This document shows, piece by piece, positions 16,538 through 24,379 of a stretch of 34,934 nucleotides of DNA. The translations under genes were made by a program, and so were the position numbers. Location: NCBI GenBank assembly GCA_900540995.1, contig UQHO01000020.1:1-34934 (forward strand), read 5' to 3'. This DNA is from an uncultured Collinsella sp. GTDB taxonomy: Bacteria; Actinomycetota; Coriobacteriia; Coriobacteriales; Coriobacteriaceae. The notes under the pieces are model-generated. The model was not told the DNA's origin and ran no database searches. It was given only the letters and a program-made list of their open reading frames with translations. Every line of letters starts with the position of its first letter. Positions within the stretch are counted from its first letter, which is position 1.

Positions 16538-17389
16538 CTAGGCCAAAGAACACGAGCAGAACGTTTGGTTAAAAAAGTCGACGACTTCATTTTCGAACGC
16601 ATTGATGCGCTCGTGAGCGTATTTTGCATAGATGATATGTCTCCGGTCACACTCAAGACCGTTGAATACGGCAAACTGGCCCTTGGGATCGCTCACGGTA
16701 TCCATAAGCGATGTGCCCATGAGCACCAATCCGCGCACCCGAGACGACAGCGCCTCGAGGCCGTCAGGAAGCGGATTGGCAACCGCTGTGCAGGCGAGGC
16801 CCCGCTCGTCCAGAGCAGAAACCGCCAGCGCGACTCCGCCGCCAAGACCCTCGCCCCATGCAAAGATGCGGTCGGGGTCCATGCCATCCAGATTGCGCGC
16901 CACCTTCGCCAGCGCGCAACCCCAACGGACGCGCTCGACAAAAGCGGGCGAAGAAATCCCCCGCCGCAGGTCGTCCGCACCAGCAACATCGTCATCCAGC
17001 GCGAGGACGGCATACCCCATGGCAGCAAATCTGGTCATGTGATGCCAGCCGCGCACAGGCCGATCGATGTCGTGGAACATCAGGCACAACGGCACGCGCT
17101 CAGATACTCGGGCACGACCGACAGGCTCGATCAAACGAGCGTGAATCGCATCGTCACCGAGCTCAAAGGAGACCTCCGAGTAACGGGCGCAGGGGTTAAC
17201 AAAGTCAATCGCCGTTATGGCCAGGCCTTGAATCTCAAGATTCGAAGCGCATGTTTCTAAATCAGAAACATCTGCTTGGACATCACCGCGCCAGTCCCGA
17301 TATTCTGTGAGCCTTGACGAAACCGTTCCAGGAATTCCCACGAGTCCGGGGACAATCAGCTCGTCAACATTGCTCTCGCACTTAGACAT
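16538..17389 (-). CDS. CE7 esterase-like protein lacking the catalytic serine (pseudo-esterase)
   Basis: This alpha/beta-hydrolase is clearly related to the gene just upstream of it. It is 283 aa, about 40 shorter at the N-terminus. The nucleophile elbow that reads NGASQGGG in the neighbour reads WGEGLGGG here, so the serine position is Gly181 (codon GGT at 16847-16849, against TCG). The oxyanion segment HGYPG is replaced by HDIDRP. The presumed acid (Asp in SLMDTV) and the His (YAHERI) remain. The frame is open, has normal codon use, and its ATG overlaps the preceding stop by 8 bases (ATGTCTAA), so it is expressed rather than decaying. Hydrolysis by the usual mechanism is unlikely. A regulatory, sugar-binding or oligomer-partner role is an inference. 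Confidence 0.8.
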   Translation of the reverse strand: MSKCESNVDELIVPGLVGIPGTVSSRLTEYRDWRGDVQADVSDLETCASNLEIQGLAITAIDFVNPCARYSEVSFELGDDAIHARLIEPVGRARVSERVPLCLMFHDIDRPVRGWHHMTRFAAMGYAVLALDDDVAGADDLRRGISSPAFVERVRWGCALAKVARNLDGMDPDRIFAWGEGLGGGVALAVSALDERGLACTAVANPLPDGLEALSSRVRGLVLMGTSLMDTVSDPKGQFAVFNGLECDRRHIIYAKYAHERINAFENEVVDFFNQTFCSCSLA

Positions 17390-18359
17390 GAGCCTCCCCT
17401 CCCTTGCAGAAAAACGGAATGATCAGATCGTCAAAATCCTGAATCTCCTCGTGGCCAAAGCCTTCAAAGAACTCATGACGCTTTTCGCAGGTCAGGTTGT
17501 TATAGACCGCAAACTGCGTCGCTGGCGGACAGACGATATCGGCTGTGCCGGTGCCAAACAGCACGGGGCATTTGACCATAGGGGCAAAGTTCTTGGAATC
17601 GAAGTACGCCAGCTTGGCATAGGCTTCGTCAATACGAGTCGAGTCCTCGTCAAACCAGCGAGACCAATAGCGCAGGCCCTCGTAGGCAATGTCGTCGGCA
17701 TCCAAATCCCAAACTAGGCGGAAATCTGACAGGAAGGGATAGAGGATGGCGGCACGATTGATAAGCTCGCTGTTAAGCGCACAGGTCGCAATGCCCAAAC
17801 CGCCGCCCTGCGACGCGCCGTTCACAAACACACGCGCAAGATCGATGCCCTCGAGCTCGCGAACGATGCGGCACAGGATGCGAATATCTTGGTGCAAGCG
17901 GACATAGTAGAGGTTGGCCGGGTCGCCGTCGATACCGGCGACGATATGACCGGCAACCGTTGTGCCCTCAAATCCACCAATGTCCTCGGAGGGACCTCCT
18001 TGGCCGGGGCAGTCGAGGGCGATGAGTGCCATGCCCATGCCCGCAAACGACGCCTGCTCAAACCAGCTGCGGCTTGCACCCGGATACCCATGGAACTGAA
18101 GTACCAATGGCACGGGCTCGTCCGAGACGGGTTTAAGGTACTTGGCATGCAGGCGAGCGCCACACATGCCGGTATACCAGAGGTCGAAAAGCTGGCAGGT
18201 CACGGCATCGGCGACCGATGCCGTCTCGATCGCATAGTCAAGCCCGACGGCGTCGGCCTCGGCCATGCGATCCTTCCAAAAGAGATCGAAATCTGATGGA
18301 CGGGGCATGGCGCCCCGATACCCACCAAATTGCTGTTGTAGCTCCTGAGCGCTTGGCAT
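17382..18359 (-). CDS. CE7-family acetyl esterase (acetylxylan esterase / cephalosporin-C deacetylase type)
   Basis: This is a cytoplasmic serine esterase that removes O-acetyl groups from small sugars. It is 325 aa, the family's usual length, with no signal peptide. The catalytic Ser183 is in NGASQGGG, the Asp in TGTADIVCPP and the His in EGFGHEEI; the oxyanion loop FHGYPG is intact. The ATG at 18359 gives the normal N-terminus. An in-frame TTG 15 bases upstream sits too close to its purine run. Placed between a sialic-acid-type importer and nanA, it probably de-acetylates O-acetylated sialic acid, as has been described for the esterase EstA of the pneumococcal nan locus. Action on acetylated xylo- or other oligosaccharides is possible. 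Confidence 0.85.
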   Translation of the reverse strand: MPSAQELQQQFGGYRGAMPRPSDFDLFWKDRMAEADAVGLDYAIETASVADAVTCQLFDLWYTGMCGARLHAKYLKPVSDEPVPLVLQFHGYPGASRSWFEQASFAGMGMALIALDCPGQGGPSEDIGGFEGTTVAGHIVAGIDGDPANLYYVRLHQDIRILCRIVRELEGIDLARVFVNGASQGGGLGIATCALNSELINRAAILYPFLSDFRLVWDLDADDIAYEGLRYWSRWFDEDSTRIDEAYAKLAYFDSKNFAPMVKCPVLFGTGTADIVCPPATQFAVYNNLTCEKRHEFFEGFGHEEIQDFDDLIIPFFCKGGEAHV

Positions 18360-18395
18360 GGCTCGTGAACCCAACCTTTCGAAATCGCAACGGAG

Positions 18396-18423
18396 GTGCG
18401 CCCGGCAAGGGAACCGGGCGCAC
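18396..18423 (-). other. Stem-loop between the transporter genes and the catabolic genes
   Basis: A perfect 10-bp inverted repeat GTGCGCCCGG / CCGGGCGCAC with an 8-base loop lies in the 80-base gap. No T-run follows on the minus strand, so partial termination or mRNA processing is more likely than full termination. Confidence 0.65.
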
Positions 18424-18439
18424 GGGAGGGAAAGCGAGG

Positions 18440-19267
18440 CTACTCGCCGAGCTTGGGATGCAGCAGCGACGGCGCAGCGCCGAGCAGCATCTTGGTGTAG
18501 GGGTCCTGGGGGTGCTGGAAGACCTGCTTGGCCTCGCCCTGCTCGACGATCTTGCCACCATTCATAACGATGATGTCGTCAGAGATATAGCGGACCGTCT
18601 GGATGTCATGGCTGATGAACACCATGGCCAGGCCGAGCTCCTTCTTAAGGTCGGTCAGCAGGTTGAGAATCTGCGCGCGGACCGAAACATCCAGAGCCGA
18701 GGTGGGCTCGTCGGCGATGATGGCATCGGGGTTCAGCGACAGGGCACGGGCAATTGCGACGCGCTGGCGCTGGCCGCCCGAAAGCTGGCCGGGAAGAACC
18801 TCGGCGGCGGAGCTGGGCAGACCGGTGAGCTCCAAGAGTTCCTTGACGCGCTTCTCCTGCTCGGCCTCGGTACCCAGGTTGTGGACGCGCATGGGGTCGA
18901 GCAGCTGCTCGCGAACGACCATGCGGGGGTTGAGCGCCGTGGCCGGGTTCTGGAACACGACCGAGATGACGCGACCCATGTGGCGACGGTCCTCGGCGGT
19001 ACGTTTGGTAACGTCCTTGCCCTTAAAGTAGACCTTGCCGCTCGTGGGGGCCTGCAGGCCGCACATGACGTTAGCGGTGGTGGACTTACCGCAACCGGAC
19101 TCGCCGACGATGCCGATCGTCTGACCGGGCATGAGCTTAATCGTTACACCCTGGACGGCGTGAACCAGGTTGGGGTGCAGAATCGAGCCGGTACGGGTCC
19201 TAAAGGTGACGTGGACGTCATCAAGGAAGATGATCGGCTCGACGCCGTTGACTGCGGTCTCGCTCAT
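18440..19267 (-). CDS. ABC transporter ATPase (DppF type) of the sialic-acid-type importer
   Basis: This is the second nucleotide-binding subunit of the importer, partner of the ATPase half of the fusion protein upstream. It is 275 aa. Walker A (GESGCGKS) is at about residues 55-62, followed by FQNPATALNP, the signature LSGGQRQR, Walker B (AIIADEP) and the switch His in ISHDIQ. It stops right after GAAPSLLHPKLGE, so it lacks the long C-terminal oligopeptide extension and its Cys motif found in oppF. The ATG abuts the preceding stop codon and has an excellent Shine-Dalgarno sequence (GGAGGTGAT). Confidence 0.9.
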   Translation of the reverse strand: MSETAVNGVEPIIFLDDVHVTFRTRTGSILHPNLVHAVQGVTIKLMPGQTIGIVGESGCGKSTTANVMCGLQAPTSGKVYFKGKDVTKRTAEDRRHMGRVISVVFQNPATALNPRMVVREQLLDPMRVHNLGTEAEQEKRVKELLELTGLPSSAAEVLPGQLSGGQRQRVAIARALSLNPDAIIADEPTSALDVSVRAQILNLLTDLKKELGLAMVFISHDIQTVRYISDDIIVMNGGKIVEQGEAKQVFQHPQDPYTKMLLGAAPSLLHPKLGE

Positions 19268-21283
19268 CTACATCACCTCCGCGTGAGGGGTCAAACCATT
19301 TGCCTTGAGCACCTCGTCGGGGAGCTCGGAATAGAAGTGCTCGGTGCCGGGCACGCGCTTGAAGACCGGACGGGTGTCCAGGCCAATACGCGGATGGCTC
19401 GAGCGGGGCGCGAAGCGATCGCCCTTGGGGAAATCGCGCGGACTCGGAACGGCGCCGGGCACCTGGTGCAGGCGGCCCGAACCGCTCTCGATGGACAGAA
19501 CGGAGCCCAGAAGACCGCGGGTGTACTCGTGAATCGGATTGGTGAGCAGCTCCTTGGTGGGCGCCTGCTCGATAACCTGACCAGCGTACATAACCGTGAT
19601 GTTGTGGGCGACCTCGGCGACCAGCGCCAGGTCGTGCGAAACGAAGATCATGGCAAAGCCGAGCTTGGCCTGAAGATCGTTGAGCAGCTTGATGACCTGC
19701 TTCTGGACGGTAACGTCCAGAGCGGTCGTGGGCTCGTCGCAGATGACCAGCTTGGGGTCGCGGGTAAGAGCCATAGCAATCAGGACACGCTGACGCTGTC
19801 CACCGGAAAGCTCGTGCGGATAGCTCTCGAGCGTGCGCTTGGGATCGAGACCGACGAGCTCCAGGAGCTCCTCGACGCTGCGGGTGCCGCCGCGCTTGGT
19901 GAGCTGCTTCATCTGGGCGGAAATGAGCATAGAGGGGTTGAGCGAGGACAGGGCGTCCTGGTAGACCATGGCGATATCGGTACCGCGCAGGCCGAACCAC
20001 TCCTTCTTGCTCATCTTGAGCAGGTCGCGGCCCTCCCAGAGAACCTCGCCGGAAAGATGCTCGTCATCGTCGGTCAGGCCCATGATGGCCAGCGTGGTGA
20101 TGGACTTACCGCAGCCGGACTCGCCTACCAGGCCCATGGTCTGACCAGGACGGACGTCAAAGTTGACATGGTCGACAACGTTGATATCACCGTGATGCTC
20201 AAACTGAATGCAGAAGTCACGGACCGAGAGAATCGGTTCGACAGACTCGTCGGGCACATGGCGATCGTCACGCTTGAGCTCGACATCGCGCAGGGCGCCA
20301 AGGCGAGCGGAGAGGGACTGGGCCTGCTCCTTGTAGGCGCGAACGGGGTCGGAGACCAGCAGGTCGGCCTCGCGACGCTTGGAGGAATCGGTCGGATCCA
20401 GGGCGGCGGAGGGAGCAGCGGCCATGGCGTCGGTAATGCCCTCGGAGAGGATGTTGAGCGCCAGGCAGGTGATCATGATGGCCAGGCCCGGGAACAGCGC
20501 CTGCCACCAACGGCCGGCGAGCACGCCGCCGCGGGCGTCGGCGAGGATGTTGCCCCAGGTAGCGGTGGGCTCCTGAATACCAGCGCCGATGAAGGTCAGC
20601 GAGGCCTCGAAGATGATGGCGTCGGCGACCAGGGTAACGGTGAAGACCATGATCGGGGCGATGCAGTTACGCAGAACATGCTTGATCAAAATCCACGGAG
20701 CCTTGGCGCCGGAAACGATGACCGCGCGGACATAGTCCTCGCCGTACTCGGACACGATGTTGGCGCGCACGATACGGGCAATCTGCGGAGTGTACATAAA
20801 GCCGATGGCGAAGATGATCGACGGCACGGAGTTGCCCAGGATGGAGACGAAGACGGCCGCGAGGGCGATGCCCGGGATGGACATGATGATGTCCAGGATA
20901 CGCATGATCGTCTCGGAGACGGCCTTGCGCGAAACCGCTGCAAGGGCGCCCACGACCGAGCCGCAGACCAGAGCCATGGCAGTGGCGCCAAAGCCGATAA
21001 TCAGCGAGTAACGACCACCGTAGAGCATACGCGACAGAATGTCGCGACCCTTATCGTCGGTACCGAAGATAAATCCGTTGCCGGGAGCCTGGCGAGCCGT
21101 AAAGATCTCGACCGGGCTATAGGGGGCAAGAAGGGGCGCCAGAATCGCAGTCAGGGCGACCAGCACCAGCACGACGGCTGCAATCTTAGAAGACAGCGTC
21201 ATCTTCTTCCAGCCACCGAGCTTGAGCCCCTTGGAGGCAGCCTTCTCGAGCTGCTCGGTTTGCTTCTCTCGAATCTTTACCAT
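19268..21283 (-). CDS. Fused ABC transporter permease-ATPase (DppC-DppD in one chain)
   Basis: It supplies one pore subunit and one ATPase in a single 671-aa polypeptide. Residues about 30-290 form a DppC-type permease with six spans and the EAA loop SGAKAPWILIKHVLRN. A charged linker (about 300-345) follows. Residues about 350-671 form an ATPase with Walker A GESGCGKS near 388, LSGGQRQR, LVICDEP and VSHDLA. The C-terminal motif normally written CxFxxRCP reads GDRFAPRSSHPR, so its cysteines are lost. The frame is open throughout and there is no sign of an internal start or sequencing join. The ATG follows the dppB stop by 3 bases with no separate ribosome site, so it is probably coupled. Confidence 0.92.
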   Translation of the reverse strand: MVKIREKQTEQLEKAASKGLKLGGWKKMTLSSKIAAVVLVLVALTAILAPLLAPYSPVEIFTARQAPGNGFIFGTDDKGRDILSRMLYGGRYSLIIGFGATAMALVCGSVVGALAAVSRKAVSETIMRILDIIMSIPGIALAAVFVSILGNSVPSIIFAIGFMYTPQIARIVRANIVSEYGEDYVRAVIVSGAKAPWILIKHVLRNCIAPIMVFTVTLVADAIIFEASLTFIGAGIQEPTATWGNILADARGGVLAGRWWQALFPGLAIMITCLALNILSEGITDAMAAAPSAALDPTDSSKRREADLLVSDPVRAYKEQAQSLSARLGALRDVELKRDDRHVPDESVEPILSVRDFCIQFEHHGDINVVDHVNFDVRPGQTMGLVGESGCGKSITTLAIMGLTDDDEHLSGEVLWEGRDLLKMSKKEWFGLRGTDIAMVYQDALSSLNPSMLISAQMKQLTKRGGTRSVEELLELVGLDPKRTLESYPHELSGGQRQRVLIAMALTRDPKLVICDEPTTALDVTVQKQVIKLLNDLQAKLGFAMIFVSHDLALVAEVAHNITVMYAGQVIEQAPTKELLTNPIHEYTRGLLGSVLSIESGSGRLHQVPGAVPSPRDFPKGDRFAPRSSHPRIGLDTRPVFKRVPGTEHFYSELPDEVLKANGLTPHAEVM

Positions 21284-21286
21284 AAT

Positions 21287-22243
21287 CTACACCGTCCTGA
21301 TGCGCGGGTTGATGAGCAGGTAGAGCATGTCAACCACGATGTTGATGATGATGAAGGCAAGAGCAACGACGATAACGACGCCCTGAACCAGGTTCGCCTC
21401 GTTGCCCTGAACGCCCTGCAGAATCGCGGTGCCCATGCCGGGGAGGTTGAAGATAACCTCGATGACGACGGCGCCGCCCATGAGGTAACCGATCTTAAGA
21501 CCGAGGGTGGTGACCGGGGTGATCAGCGCATTGCGAAGAACGTTGATGCCGACGACGACCTTCTCGGGAACGCCGGCGCCGCGAGCCATACGGACATAAT
21601 CCTTGTCGAGCTCCTCAACCATGGCGGTACGCACGATACGGGTCATCTGGCCCGTCAGCGGGAAGGCAAGAGCAATGGCGGGCATGATCATGCGCCCCAT
21701 ATAACCAGCCGGGTTGGTGGTGAAGTGAGGAAGGGCACCAGACGCCGGGAGCACCTTAAGGTAGGAAGAGAACAGCAGAATCAACAAAACGGCAAGCCAG
21801 AACGACGGGGTTGCCAAGCCGGCGATGGAAAAGACGCGGATCACTTGGTCCGGCCATTTATCGCGATATAGCGCCGCGATGACACCGAGCAAAAACGAGA
21901 CAACCGCGCCGATGGCAAGGCCGATGAAGGTCAGCTGCATCGTGACGGGCAGGGCCGTGGAGATACGCTTGGCAACGGAGTTGCGGGCAGCACCATAGGT
22001 GCCCATGTCACCGTGGATCAGATCGCCCATGTAACGCACGTAGCGCACGGGCCAGGGGTCGTCCAGACCATACTTCTCATGGTACTCGGCAACCGCCTCG
22101 GGCGAGGCACCGTCACCCAACGCCGTATAGGCGGGGTCGGTCTTGGAGAACGACATAAGGAAGAACACCAATACGGTGACGCCCAATGCCATGATTGGCA
22201 GTGCCACGAGGCGCCTTCCAATCAAACGTAGAAAGCTATTCAC
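21287..22243 (-). CDS. ABC transporter permease (DppB type) of the sialic-acid-type importer
   Basis: This is a pore subunit with a first span near residues 10-30 (LIGRRLVALPIMALGVTVLV), an extracytoplasmic loop and five more spans. It is 318 aa from the GTG at 22243, which has AAAGGGGAG upstream; an ATG 33 bases earlier would add a polar tail that includes the ribosome-binding site. The EAA loop reads ARGAGVPEKVVVGINVLRNALI, and the C-terminus ends in the family motif VVDMLYLLINPRIR. It is separated from the binding-protein gene by 157 bases with a palindrome and a strong stem-loop. Confidence 0.9.
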   Translation of the reverse strand: MNSFLRLIGRRLVALPIMALGVTVLVFFLMSFSKTDPAYTALGDGASPEAVAEYHEKYGLDDPWPVRYVRYMGDLIHGDMGTYGAARNSVAKRISTALPVTMQLTFIGLAIGAVVSFLLGVIAALYRDKWPDQVIRVFSIAGLATPSFWLAVLLILLFSSYLKVLPASGALPHFTTNPAGYMGRMIMPAIALAFPLTGQMTRIVRTAMVEELDKDYVRMARGAGVPEKVVVGINVLRNALITPVTTLGLKIGYLMGGAVVIEVIFNLPGMGTAILQGVQGNEANLVQGVVIVVALAFIIINIVVDMLYLLINPRIRTV

Positions 22244-22283
22244 GTTCTCTCCCCTTTCTTTTGTCGGTAGGACCAACTGGTAT

Positions 22284-22301
22284 ATGAGTATAGATACTCA
22301 T
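22284..22301. promoter_or_regulatory. Operator-like palindrome before dppB
   Basis: Two perfect 8-bp arms, ATGAGTAT and ATACTCAT, separated by AG lie about 40 bases upstream of the GTG start. The size and symmetry fit a dimeric regulator site or a small hairpin. No regulator gene is nearby. Confidence 0.4.
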
Positions 22302-22304
22302 TAC

Positions 22305-22338
22305 AAGACCCGGGCGACATCGTTGCCGCCCGGGTCTT
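22305..22338 (-). terminator. Strong stem-loop after the binding-protein gene
   Basis: A perfect 12-bp stem AAGACCCGGGCG / CGCCCGGGTCTT has a 10-base loop. On the minus strand it is followed by GTAATG, not a T-run, so it should act as a partial terminator or 3' stabiliser that raises the level of the binding-protein mRNA over the permease genes. The T-run is present only on the plus strand. Confidence 0.7.
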
Positions 22339-22400
22339 TGTTTCAACTATGAGGATACGGTCCCAACGACCGACATCCTGCATACAGACTCAAGCGAGTC

Positions 22401-24014
22401 TTACGCCTTGACGGTCGCAACGCCCCTGAAGGACATGCTCGTCGTGCCGATGCCCTTGAAGCCATCGAGGGCCTCGCCGTTGGGCGCAGTGGACGGATCG
22501 TCCCAGGAAGCGGAGACGGTCTTGACGTGGACAACGGGGTACAGAACGGCGTTGTCGGCAATGATGTCGAAGCACTCGTTCCACTTCTTCTGCTGCTCGT
22601 CGCCCTCGGCGGCAAGAGCCTCGTCCATGAGACTGTGGAGCTTCTGCCACTCAGCGGACTCCTTCCACGGGCAACGGGTCTGCATCCAGACGTTGTCGCC
22701 GTACCACCAGTTGAGCAGCAGGTCGGGGTCGGCGCCGAAGCAGGAAGGATCGCCAGGGGCAAGGAGGATATCGTAGGCCTCGCCGCCGTCGATGGCAGCG
22801 TAGGTGGCCGGCGAGGTATCGGTCTGGATGGTCACATCGAAGCCGAGAGCGTCGAGGTCGTTCTTGACCTGGGCGGCCATGCCCTTAATCTGCTCGTTGT
22901 CGGTGGTGCGCAGGGTGATGGCACCCGGGGTGATGCCAGACTCCTCGATGAGCTTCTTAGCCTTCTTGGCGTCGGTCTTGTAAACCGTGGAAGCCTCATG
23001 ATAGTTGGTGAAGCTCTTGGGCAGGTAGCAGCTGGCAGCAGTGGCAAGGCCGGCGAAGGTGTTGCTGACCATCTTCTCGGTGTCGAGCGCATACATGACA
23101 GCCTGACGGACCTTGACGTTGTTCCAAGGCTCCTTGGCGACGTTGAACATGATGAAGCGGGTGCCGAAACCCTGAACGTTATCGATCTTGCAGCCGGCGC
23201 TCTCGAGCTGGTCGACGGCGTCAGCGGTAACGAGCTCCATAACGAGCGTGGAGCCCTCCTGCTGAGCGGTAACGCGAGCGGTGGGGTCGGTCAGGATGCT
23301 GTATTGGATCTTCTTATCCTCGGCAGCATACTCACCGTTGTACTCGGGGTTGGGAACCAGGGTGATCTCGGTATCGGAGATAGAGTCGTACATCCAGGGG
23401 CCGGAGCCGATCGGCTGCTTGGCGCGATCCTCCTCGGTCTGGGTGACCGGGGTAACGCGGACGATGGCCAGACGATCCTTGAGCAGGGAGAAGTTGGGGA
23501 CCTTGGTCTTGACCGTCACGGTGCTGGCGTCCTTGGCCTCGATGGACTCGAAGGGCTGGAAGAACGGAGCATAGGTAGCGGAAGCGGCGCAAGCGGTGTA
23601 GGAGGCAACGACATCGTCAGCGGTGACCTCGGTGCCATCGGAGAACTTGGCGCCCTTGCGGATGGTGACCTCGAAAGTGGTGTCGTCCACAGACTTGGGA
23701 TCGTCGGTGGCGAGCTCGTTGAAGGTGCTGTAGTCGTGGTAATCGATGCCGTAGAGGCCCTCAACGACGTGCCAGTTAGCACCCAGGCCCACAGCGGAGC
23801 CGGTGCTGGCGGGATCGAAGCTGGACGGAGCGTAAGCGGAACCAGCGGTGATCACGCCGCCGCCACGGTTGGCGGAATCGGTGGAACCGGAAGCGGAACC
23901 CTCGTCGCTGGAGTTGCCACCGCAGCCGGTGAGACCAAGCCCTGCGACAGCAGCGACGCTGCCGGTGAGGCCGAGGAACGAACGCCTGGACATACCCTTG
24001 TTGATGATGGCCAT
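22401..24014 (-). CDS. Family-5 ABC substrate-binding lipoprotein, probable sialic-acid binding protein
   Basis: This is a lipid-anchored extracytoplasmic receptor for the importer encoded downstream. It is 537 aa from the ATG at 24014, which has AGGAG upstream. A Tat motif (SRRSFLG, Arg10-Arg11) and a lipobox LTGC with Cys31 are followed by a Gly/Ser/Glu-rich linker. Family-5 features are VTIRKGAKFSDGTEVTADDV near residue 115, then NNVKVRQAVMYALD, and DIIADNAVLYPVVHV near the end. It is the first gene of an operon ending in nanA, nanK and nanE. Transporters of this family that carry sialic acid (SatABCD type) are known, and this supports the ligand. Peptide binding cannot be excluded from sequence alone. 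Confidence 0.88.
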   Translation of the reverse strand: MAIINKGMSRRSFLGLTGSVAAVAGLGLTGCGGNSSDEGSASGSTDSANRGGGVITAGSAYAPSSFDPASTGSAVGLGANWHVVEGLYGIDYHDYSTFNELATDDPKSVDDTTFEVTIRKGAKFSDGTEVTADDVVASYTACAASATYAPFFQPFESIEAKDASTVTVKTKVPNFSLLKDRLAIVRVTPVTQTEEDRAKQPIGSGPWMYDSISDTEITLVPNPEYNGEYAAEDKKIQYSILTDPTARVTAQQEGSTLVMELVTADAVDQLESAGCKIDNVQGFGTRFIMFNVAKEPWNNVKVRQAVMYALDTEKMVSNTFAGLATAASCYLPKSFTNYHEASTVYKTDAKKAKKLIEESGITPGAITLRTTDNEQIKGMAAQVKNDLDALGFDVTIQTDTSPATYAAIDGGEAYDILLAPGDPSCFGADPDLLLNWWYGDNVWMQTRCPWKESAEWQKLHSLMDEALAAEGDEQQKKWNECFDIIADNAVLYPVVHVKTVSASWDDPSTAPNGEALDGFKGIGTTSMSFRGVATVKA

Positions 24015-24083
24015 GTCTTCTCCTATCAATAGAGAATCTTACCCGGGAGCACCTAGACGTGCCCCCGCGCAACTTGCGGACGA

Positions 24084-24111
24084 TATATACCTTACCTACC
24101 GACGAGCCCAA
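24084..24111 (-). promoter_or_regulatory. Candidate proximal promoter of the nan operon
   Basis: On the minus strand TTGGGC (24106-24111), a 16-base spacer and TATATA (24084-24089) resemble a promoter about 70 bases before the binding-protein start. Confidence 0.4.
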
Positions 24112-24150
24112 CTGAGGTGCCGCGCTCGGCGACCGATACATACATACGCT

Positions 24151-24173
24151 TGAACGGTATTTACTACCGTTCA
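24151..24173. promoter_or_regulatory. Operator-like palindrome upstream of the nan operon
   Basis: Perfect 9-bp arms TGAACGGTA and TACCGTTCA are separated by 5 bases. It overlaps the -10 region of the distal promoter candidate and would lie about 60 bases upstream of the proximal one. A second pair, GATACATAC (24135-24143) and GTATGTATC (24205-24213), brackets it. It is the best candidate for control of the operon by a dimeric repressor; I recognise no family consensus. Confidence 0.6.
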
Positions 24174-24189
24174 CCGAATTCATTGACAA
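24161..24189 (-). promoter_or_regulatory. Candidate distal promoter of the nan operon
   Basis: On the minus strand TTGTCA (24184-24189, 5 of 6) is followed after 17 bases by TAGTAA (24161-24166, weak). The operator-like palindrome covers the -10 box. The leader would be about 140 bases. Confidence 0.45.
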
Positions 24190-24327
24190 ACGATTCGCCA
24201 GACAGTATGTATCGACGAGGTGAGATATCAGTCTTCGTCAACTCGCAGGATAGCAGGGTTGTTCACCATGGCTAGTCAAACGTTTTAGCGTTAATAAAAC
24301 CCGAAATCGGCTGGTAATTGCTGTGAA

Positions 24328-24358
24328 ATACATGATTGAAAATCACGCGATCATGTAT
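24328..24358 (-). other. Palindrome downstream of uvrC
   Basis: Perfect 9-bp arms ATACATGAT / ATCATGTAT with a 13-base loop lie 22 bases after the uvrC stop. On the minus strand TTTC follows, so it may be a weak terminator of uvrC. It is the only structure of note in 24214-24379. Confidence 0.4.
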
Positions 24359-24379
24359 ATCAGTTGTTTAGAGGCGTGT

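Noticed and set aside
18218..21871. A 1217-residue plus-strand open frame opposite the transporter genes
   Set aside because: It is antisense to three clear ABC-transporter genes and lacks any domain; codon bias on the other strand explains its length.
13653..24213. Horizontal acquisition of the nan operon as a genomic island
   Set aside because: No tRNA, integrase, transposase or flanking direct repeat was found, and base composition looks like that of the neighbours.
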